Shown piece by piece: positions 57,661 through 64,000 of a stretch of 64,000 nucleotides of DNA. The notes beneath the pieces were generated by a model. That model was given only the letters and a program-made list of their open reading frames with translations, ran no database searches and had not been told where the DNA came from. The first letter of the stretch is position 1; each line of letters begins with the position of its first letter. Origin of the DNA: Calliphora vicina (taxonomy: Eukaryota; Arthropoda; Insecta; Diptera; Calliphoridae); NCBI RefSeq assembly GCF_958450345.1, contig NC_088780.1, forward strand, positions 92,330,226 to 92,394,225. The letters are read 5' to 3'. Both the position numbers and the translations under genes were made by a program.

Positions 57661-58865
57661 GGTCCAATGATAACACTAGTTTACAAATCAAACATTTTTG
57701 TTTGCTCATGGAATGAAACTTATATTTTTGAGAAGAGCTAGGGACGCTAGTTAATTGATAATATTTTGTTTCCCACCTATACGTCAAAATTTTGAGATAT
57801 ATGGGTTTTTATTTTTCACCTGCCCTGAGTACTACTAATGCATACTGTAGAGTACAGAATTGTGGTAATTAAGTATTTACATCGTTTTTGGGTACTCAAC
57901 ACTCTGGAGAAGCTACTAGATACTTTCAGAGTTGTATTTTTTTGACAAATTCCAAAAAAATTAACGGGGAAAAATAAATACTGTTTAAAAGTGCATCTTT
58001 CCTGTAGATAAACGTTAATAAATCGCTATTAAATACAAAACTCTAAAGTAAAAACTATTTTAAAATGTCTTATAGAATGTGTAAAATAAACCCAGACCAT
58101 TTTTGTTTTATTTGCGGAAAAATTATTCAGTCAAATCGAGGTTTTCCTACAACACAAACACTGCAAAATGCTTATTTACATTAAAAATTTCGTAAAAGCT
58201 TTAGATAAGAAAAAACCAGCATTTCAATAATTATGCAGCATGTTCCCGAGTCTTTCTGAGGCTAAATTAAAAGAAGGGATATTTGTGGGTCCTCAAATAA
58301 GAAAAATTTTGGGTGATACCAAATTTGAGTGTCTATTAACCGATGTTGAAAATGCAGCATGGAATTTTTTTAAACTTGTTGTTCAAAAATTTTTGGGGAA
58401 TAAGAAAACTCAAAATTACAGAGATATTGTTGCGAATTTATTACATAATTTAGAACTGATGGGTGTAAATATATCCCACAAAATTCCATTTTTACATTCT
58501 CATGTGGATTTTTTCCCGGAAAACGACGGACACATGAGTGACGAACATGGAGAGCGTTTCCATCAAGATTTGAAGTTTTTCGAGAGGAATTATCAAGGTT
58601 TTTGGGATCAGAATATGCTAGGAGAATACTCGTGAGGGAGTCAAATGAAAATAATTATAAAAAGATGACTAAAACACTTCACTTTTAATTTGTTTGTCCT
58701 AATTTAATGTACATTTTTATATGTTTCGTTTTTAATAAATATCTCAAAAGTTTGACGTCCAGGATTTTTTTTAATATTTTTTCCGAAGTTAGAAGACCTA
58801 AATACACAAATCCCCTTATGTTTCAATTCATGAGCAAAAACGTTGTAAACTAGTGTAATTGGCCC
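57661..58865 (+). mobile_element. Nested inverted-repeat element carrying an uncharacterised gene
   Basis: The left end 'ggtccaatgataacactagt' + 'ttacaa...tttgctcatggaatgaaac' pairs with the right end 'gtttcaattcatgagcaaaa' + 'acgttgtaaactagtgtaat' + 'tggccc'. The inverted ends are about 50 bp and diverged. TTAA directly precedes the left end (57657-57660), but the right flank reads aagtta, so a TTAA duplication is possible and unproven. It contains the coding relic at 58065-58688 and an AATAAA at 58734. Confidence 0.7.
58065..58688 (+). pseudogene. Uncharacterised transposon-borne protein (CxxC start, SDEHGERFHQD end)
   Basis: I recognise this as a multi-copy arthropod/cnidarian protein family of unknown function. 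The ATG at 58065 opens 'MSYRMCKINPDHFCFICGKI', the family's CxxC zinc-knuckle-like start. The middle, with most expected CxxC pairs, is deleted, with stops and frame changes. A 131-codon open frame at 58240-58635 holds the C-terminal domain intact: 'FPSLSEAKLKEGIFVGPQIR', 'KIPFLHSHVDFFPEN', 'MSDEHGERFHQDLKFFERNY' and 'QGFWDQNMLGEY'. After a frameshift, RESNENNYKKMTKTLHF and TAA (58686-58688) supply the usual basic tail. It lies inside inverted ends, which suggests the family is mobile. Whether it is a transposase is unknown. No acidic triad can be assigned from sequence alone. Confidence 0.7.
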
Positions 58866-59029
58866 AAGTTATATTCACAGAGTTTTCGTTGATTTAAGGG
58901 AGCTTAGTTTTCATATATTTCAAGTAATTTAAAAAATACGTAAAAAATTAAAAGAAAATTCCAAAATTGTATGTTATTATGGGCAACTTCTTAAAAAATT
59001 GTTGGATACATTTAAAAGAAGGAATTTTA
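58866..59029. other. hAT element interior, non-coding
   Basis: AT-rich stretch between the nested element and the hAT transposase relic. Confidence 0.4.
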
Positions 59030-59700
59030 GTCAGCTTGAGATTGAGACAGTTTGGGGATTAATAGTTTACCACTAATGTAAAATTAAACAAGTATTCAAC
59101 AGACGTTCAGAATATTAAGATCTATCAAAAATCTCGCGTTCAAAACCCCTTGATATATTTACAAAACTTGTAAAAAAATTTATTAAGAAATCGTTAAAAA
59201 AGAATATACGTGGATATCGATAAACGATACAATGGATGAGAAAGGAAGAAACATAGGAAATGTCATGGTATTTTGAGTCCCAGTGATAAAACTTGAACAA
59301 AAAGTTTTTTTAATTGCCGCAATCTTAAATAGAACTAATCAATTCACTATTGTAAGGCTCTTTTATAATTCTATTTAAATTTTATAAGCCGAATTCAGAT
59401 GTAAATCTAGATACATGATGAATGCTCCAAAATCCTTTGCAATTTTTAACCAAAAAATTACACGCTATTCACAGAGTTTTTGAAACATTATTCAAATGAT
59501 AAAAAAGCTTTTAAAGCTTCAAATAGAATAGAAACATTTGGAGAAACTTATTGGGTACATCCTCAGTAGGGATCCTATAAACATTGGGACACATGGATTG
59601 ATAATGTAAAATATTATGCCACTAATTACTAAAAAAAGTTTGAAGTATTAAGCAGTTTAAAAGATGAGACAAATCAATTGATTATGATTGTCTAAGAAAC
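59030..59700 (+). pseudogene. hAT transposase relic
   Basis: Separated frames preserve hAT landmarks in order. At 59211 is 'WISINDTMDEKGRNIGNVMV' (expected IDETTDxxGRxVANVVIG; the catalytic D-E-T is changed to N-D-T). Around 59445-59490 is 'LHAIHRVFETLFK' (expected LAHxLHRVxExI). Around 59565-59660 is 'YKHWDTWIDNVKYYATNY' and 'FEVLSSLKDE' (expected TRWGTWIDAAxYYxxNFE). Stops separate each block. This supports the hAT assignment from the 8-bp duplication. The N-terminal zinc-finger region was not found, perhaps lost at the nested insertion. Confidence 0.75.
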
Positions 59701-60018
59701 TCGGAAATCTAAAACAAATATTAAGTTAAAAAATTTTAAAACTTAAGTAAACGCATAGTAATTTGTTTCTAAATATAATAAAATGAATTGAATCAAACTA
59801 TTTTCATGTAGTGCCAAATTCCCTAAAATCGATATTTAATCCTACAATAACCATATACTTCATATATATTTTTTTAATGAAATATTTAAATCAAACAATA
59901 ACCAACTATTAAGTGCATATTTTTTATATTTTAAGAGCATATTTTTCGTTTTTAAGTGCATATTTTATGCGCATAAAACACTTTTTTAGAGCATATTTTT
60001 GGTTGCCCTGCTTATTAT

Positions 60019-60356
60019 GTACAATATTAGCAGGTGTCCCTGCTAATATTAATATTTTCTCATTTATTTATGCCTTACTTTGTGGAAAGTTGTCATCTAA
60101 TCTCAGCAGAAACCGGTTATCTCATAAGTAAAAATAAAAAAAATAAATTTGTATCATGGATATTAATGGTTGATAAATGTTTGGAAAGCTAATACAATAG
60201 ACTTACTAAATACAAAAAAATAAATTAAGTTTCACTCTTTTAGAGCAAAATTTGTTTAATAGAAAAATAAGTTTAATCTATTTTAGAAAACAAATTTTGG
60301 AAAATTAATTTTTAAATAAGTTTTTGTAAAGTTTTCTTTGTGCCTTTGAAGGCTTT
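60019..60356. other. No recognisable feature
   Basis: AT-rich. Nothing supportable was seen. Confidence 0.4.
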
Positions 60357-60645
60357 AATACCCTTCACCAGAGTGGTTTATACCCTTCACCAGAGTGGCA
60401 AGTTTGTAATTCCGTTTGGAATTGTCTACATATTTCATTTGCGACAAAAAAGCACATATAATTATTCTGGATCGTTATAGATAACGAAATCGATATAGCC
60501 ATGTCCGTCTGTATGTTGAAATCAACTTTACATTGCTACATCAATGTATCGGGAATTCTTTAGGATCTGTTGCAATTAGAAATCAAGAAAATCGAAATGA
60601 CTGAGATATAAGCAAAAAACACGATAACCACGATTTGTTATTGTT
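60357..60645 (-). repeat. Family A (mini-me-like) repeat, 3' part
   Basis: The terminal block 'tacccttcaccagagtgg' occurs twice in tandem (60359 and 60382). 'tctggatcgttatagataac' and 'gccatgtccgtctgtatgtt' follow, the inverse of 56340-56400. The GTCY tract is reduced to one or two units. Confidence 0.65.
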
Positions 60646-61848
60646 TTTATGACGTCATGTACAATAGATAATAATATCAAAAAAGCAGAGGAAGTCAACT
60701 ATAGTTGTATGAATTTCCTTGGACGTGGCTGGTACCTAGACATTTGATCCAATTTAACAATTGAAAGTAAAAATAAATAAATTAAAGTTTTATTTTTGTA
60801 TCACCCCTAATGTGTATATATCTTTTAGCATTGTATACATTCTAAGTATAACGCCATAAATATATACATAAGTATGTACGTACCTGTACACACCTATATT
60901 GCAATACTGTTTCAAGCGTCTAGCATTCGTGTACAATTTTATAAATAAATATTTTAGTTTTATATGTATTTCTGCGAAAAAAAAAGAAATTTAAAACAAA
61001 TGCAAGTGTAATTGTAAATGCAGCTACAAAGTTCTTCTATTTAGAATGGCAGGGCACGTAATTGAATTTATATCAATGACAAACAATTGTAATTAAAAAT
61101 GAATTTTCATTACTATTTTGTTGTACATCTGCTGAAAGACTGCACACAACATAGCATCAAATAAAATTAAAGCGAAGACAATGTAAAGTCTGGTTTAAAA
61201 TTTCGTTACAATTTGAGAGCATTTGATAGGAAATGTATTGACTGAAAGGGAATCTAAATTTTTAATTTTAACAATAAAGCAATTTCTTTGTAATAAATAC
61301 AATTCCAACTAGTAATATTTCAATTATCAAATGCCTTTATGAGAGTCTGACTATCTATTAATATGGTGGTGTTGTTTGTATCATGCCAGCTGTTTTAGAC
61401 ACCATAAATATTGTTGCTTGGAAAATGTTGCATGCGCTTCTCAATCTAAGGCTGTGTTTAATCAATCACTTTCTTTTAGCTGTCTGTAAATACTTTAATA
61501 TTAAGATTTGGGGACTCTCAATTATTACATTATGAAATAAGATATTGTGTTCTCTATATGATATTTGCATATCAAAGCTGTACGTAATACAATGATGTAG
61601 AAATATTTATTTTGAAAATAATTCTGTAGCTCGAGAACAATTGGAGACATAGTCAGTACTTAAGTGTTTTTGAGTTCACATAAGTTAAAAAAAATCGTTA
61701 AAAATTTCGAGATGGCCAGATTTGTGAGTCTTCTGAATGGTAGATATAAGCACTATGTACAAATTTATTCAATCAATTTTTAGAATAACAAAACCTGAAA
61801 TGTCATGTTTTAGAGATTTTTCATGAAGAAATATTTTAAATTCGACTG
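60646..61848. other. No recognisable gene
   Basis: AT-rich, unrepeated within the window. No ORF of note. Confidence 0.4.
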
Positions 61849-61978
61849 ACCCCCAGTAACACGAAGTCTGGTTATGTTTTAACTAATAGTTATACTGATA
61901 GTTTTCATACAAAAATTAATTTTAACCGACTGTATAACTATTAGTTAAGGCATAACCAGACTTCCTGTAAATGGGGGT
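61849..61978. mobile_element. 130-bp foldback MITE
   Basis: 'acccccagtaacacgaagtc' + 'tggttatgttttaactaata' pairs with the inverse of 61925-61978 with a few mismatches. The loop is about 20 bp. No target duplication was resolved. Confidence 0.7.
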
Positions 61979-62215
61979 AAGTGTAAAATAACAACGGTAG
62001 AATCTATCGTAATAAGCTTTCGATCTTAAATAAATAGAAAGGTTTTTCAATAGACGGTTTGATAAATTTGTCCCATGTCTTCAGCTAAAATTCCAAAATT
62101 CTTAAAATGGGGAAAATATTTTCCAAACATTGTGTTTTTTTCATAAAAGATTCCGCTCCGACGTTACTTACAATGTGATATCTTATTATCTTTTAGTGTA
62201 TTTAAACTATATATA

Positions 62216-62646
62216 CACGCAGAGAAAAAATATAATTGGGCATGGTTACTGTAACCATTTATATAGTGTTACAAGATTTTTAACAATATTATAGTCACAG
62301 TAACCATTTACATGATTGTATCAACCATATATATGGTTACAGTAAACAAATATATGTTTGTGGCAACCATATTTATGATGAATAATTTTATCATAATATG
62401 TTGTTCTCAGATTATGATAAGCCTTAAGTCGAGAGCACCATAATATGATACGTCCTTCATCATATAAATGGTTTGTTTACTGTAACCATATATATGGTTG
62501 ATACAATCATGTGAATCGTAAATTAACCATATTATGGTTACCACAATAATGTAAGTGGTTACTGTGACTATAATATAGTTAAAAAACTTGTAACAATATT
62601 GAAATGGTTACAGTAACCATGCCCAACTATATTTTTTCTCTGCGTG
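62216..62646. mobile_element. TA-flanked MITE (family T), foldback copy
   Basis: The inverted ends CACGCAGAGAAAAAATATA are flanked by TA at 62214-62215 and 62647-62648. The long arms (about 62216-62365 and 62470-62646) are studded with the small palindrome ATGGTTAC(A/T)GTAACCAT and relatives. The terminal motif CAC(G)CAGAGAAAA resembles the element at 53981-55168. Non-coding. Confidence 0.85.
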
Positions 62647-62648
62647 TA

Positions 62649-63539
62649 GGGCCTTTTTGAAATATTATCCTTTTTACAATCATGGCTTTATCTTCTAAGA
62701 AATTTTAAATAAAACTGAAAAAGTAACAGCTACAAAATTCATGATGATGCATCAGGGCTACCTAAGTACAAAAATGGTCAAAAATTTCAATTCTATGGAT
62801 AGATTTATTTTTAAATTTTTAAGTAAAATTATATATTTTGTTAGACATTTCGCTACATAATAAATTATAACTCCAAAAGGTTTAGCCTTCAAACATAGAA
62901 AAGTTGAGATTTACATAACCCTTAATCCGTTTATAAATTGCGTTTCAATCGGCTCAATAGTTTCGGTGTTATAATAACAATTTGAAGCAAAAAAAGTTTT
63001 AAAAAAATCATAAAAAATTGAAAACGTCAGAAATTGTTCAGATATATTGCATTATAGCAAAACAAAAATATGTAGATGACTCCGTCCACATACCATCAAA
63101 TCTTTTTTGATATTGTTAACATCTAACATTAAAATTGAAATATCGGTTTAAATTAAATCTAAATGATATTTAAGATTTTACACATGTGAATACAGCAATT
63201 AACTTGTTTTTAATTATTTCACTCTTTTCACTTTGTATTTATTGAATTAAGCGAATAGAAAACTAATTAATAATATTTAAATGTTACTGCTGGAATTTCC
63301 TCAAATAAATGTAATTAAGTTTATTAACTACAAAAACACTAATGGATTAACTATTTTTTGTGTCTACAAACAGTGTCTCTCACAAGAATACAAATTTAGT
63401 TTTTTAAAAATATGTAAGAAATTATCTTTTCTAAATCATTCATTTTCAACTGTTATTTCGGTCAAAATGGACAGCGAAATAAAGGACGTTGAAAAATAAT
63501 TAAAACCTTTTAAAAAAATCCAATATGGACTTTCAAAAA
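62649..63539. other. No recognisable gene
   Basis: AT-rich. The 72-aa ORF at 63281-63499 is unrecognised and might be upstream sequence of the following relic. Confidence 0.4.
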
Positions 63540-64000
63540 AAAAAAATTGACACACTTTTTCAAAAGCCAATAAACTGTATAGGGAAGACTTGAACATTGA
63601 AAGAATCAGGAAGAAAAAAGGTCTAATACATATTGGTTAAGCAATAGAAGCCGAACAACTATTTCGAAGTGCACCACCGAACACTTCCATCAGAAAAACA
63701 GCTCGTAATGTTAAATAATGACGTTTATGTACTGGTAGACGTTTCACATATTCGGGTCAAGATTTGTATGTGGCTGATGAACGAGGTAATGTTCAAGAAC
63801 AATACCAGAATAAAAACAAACAAAATTCCCCAAGAAGGTCCTTGTGTGACAAGCCTTTTGCAGTTGTGATATATATTACGGAGTGTCTACAAAAATGGCT
63901 TTTACTTTTTTTTAAAACAGCACAGTGTGCCTTCATATTTCTGGCCTGATTTGGCATCATGCCACTATGGGAAAAATCCTCTGAGTGGTATTCAAACAAT
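63540..64000 (+). pseudogene. Tc1-like transposase relic, runs off the window
   Basis: The segment 'YVLVDVSHI' (63735) is followed in another frame by SGQDLYVADERGNVQEQYQN and KNKQNSPRRSL. This corresponds to the Tc1 region after the first catalytic aspartate (DDETYVxxDFxQIPGQxFY...RG.V..K...DKFPKK). 'ITECLQKWLLLFFK' (63868-63915) and then SVPSYFWPDLASCHYGKNPL (63922-63983) contain the second catalytic aspartate (WPDLASCHY). Frame changes show it is broken. The C-terminal acidic box would lie beyond 64000. Confidence 0.75.

Larger units (their letters stand above)
57351..60010 (+). mobile_element. hAT element, complete ends, with nested element
   Basis: The perfect 20-bp inverted ends CAGGGCAACCAAAAATATGC are flanked by perfect 8-bp duplications CTTATTAT (57343-57350 and 60011-60018). 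Subterminal GCATATTTT motifs occur many times on the left (57460-57560) and in shared orientation on the right (59915-60000), as expected for transposase binding sites. hAT transposase relics lie on the right side (59030-59700). The left interior is interrupted by a second inverted-repeat element at 57661-58865. Confidence 0.92.

Overview
The window is AT-rich, gene-poor animal DNA packed with transposable elements. Everything I can recognise as coding is transposon-derived and nearly all of it is broken. Four kinds of repeat point to a higher fly (Diptera, probably a calyptrate such as a blowfly or muscid): mini-me-like repeats carrying GTCY microsatellites, short Helitron-type repeats, mariner/Tc1 relics and Jockey-type LINE fragments. 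That placement is inference. I found no host exon, tRNA, rRNA or CRISPR array that I could defend.

1-9 kb: a layered nest. An old mini-me-like repeat (119-240, resuming at 3911-4180) is split by a small foldback MITE. The MITE is split by a hAT-like foldback element (463-3899) with a perfect 8-bp target duplication. That element holds a Harbinger-like MITE (893-1397) and a TA-flanked foldback made of 21-bp minisatellite (2724-3551). Mariner-family transposase relics and two more foldbacks follow (7036-7269, 7280-7971).

9-25 kb: second hAT-like foldback copy, a Tc1-like pseudogene, two Helitron-type repeats ending in CTAGT (10803-12047, 13937-15652), a scrap of LINE and of Tc1 transposase, two adjacent perfect palindromes (20091-20187), and a deleted mariner element with complete ends (21482-22419) inside a degenerate tandem repeat.

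25-31 kb: a relic of an uncharacterised repetitive insect protein family, a third hAT-like foldback copy, mini-me-like copies in both orientations, and three mini-me-like 5' ends in a row, one holding a reverse transcriptase scrap.

31-37.4 kb: a roughly 6-kb, 31-bp minisatellite expanded inside one mini-me-like element.

37-48 kb: paired MITEs, further mini-me-like repeats, a mariner relic, a piggyBac-like MITE with TTAA ends, a Helitron Rep/helicase N-domain relic, a 149-bp hAT MITE with an 8-bp duplication, and a 5'-truncated Jockey-like LINE.

48-64 kb: more hAT-like foldback copies (one converted to a long palindrome), a TA-flanked MITE family, and a hAT element with complete ends (57351-60010) carrying hAT transposase relics. 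Nested in that hAT is a second inverted-repeat element encoding a zinc-knuckle-like protein ending in a SDEHGERFHQD domain. A Tc1-like relic runs off the right edge.

The elements do not form a pathway. Their relationships are those of insertion order, and several insertion events can be ordered from target duplications and interrupted homologies.
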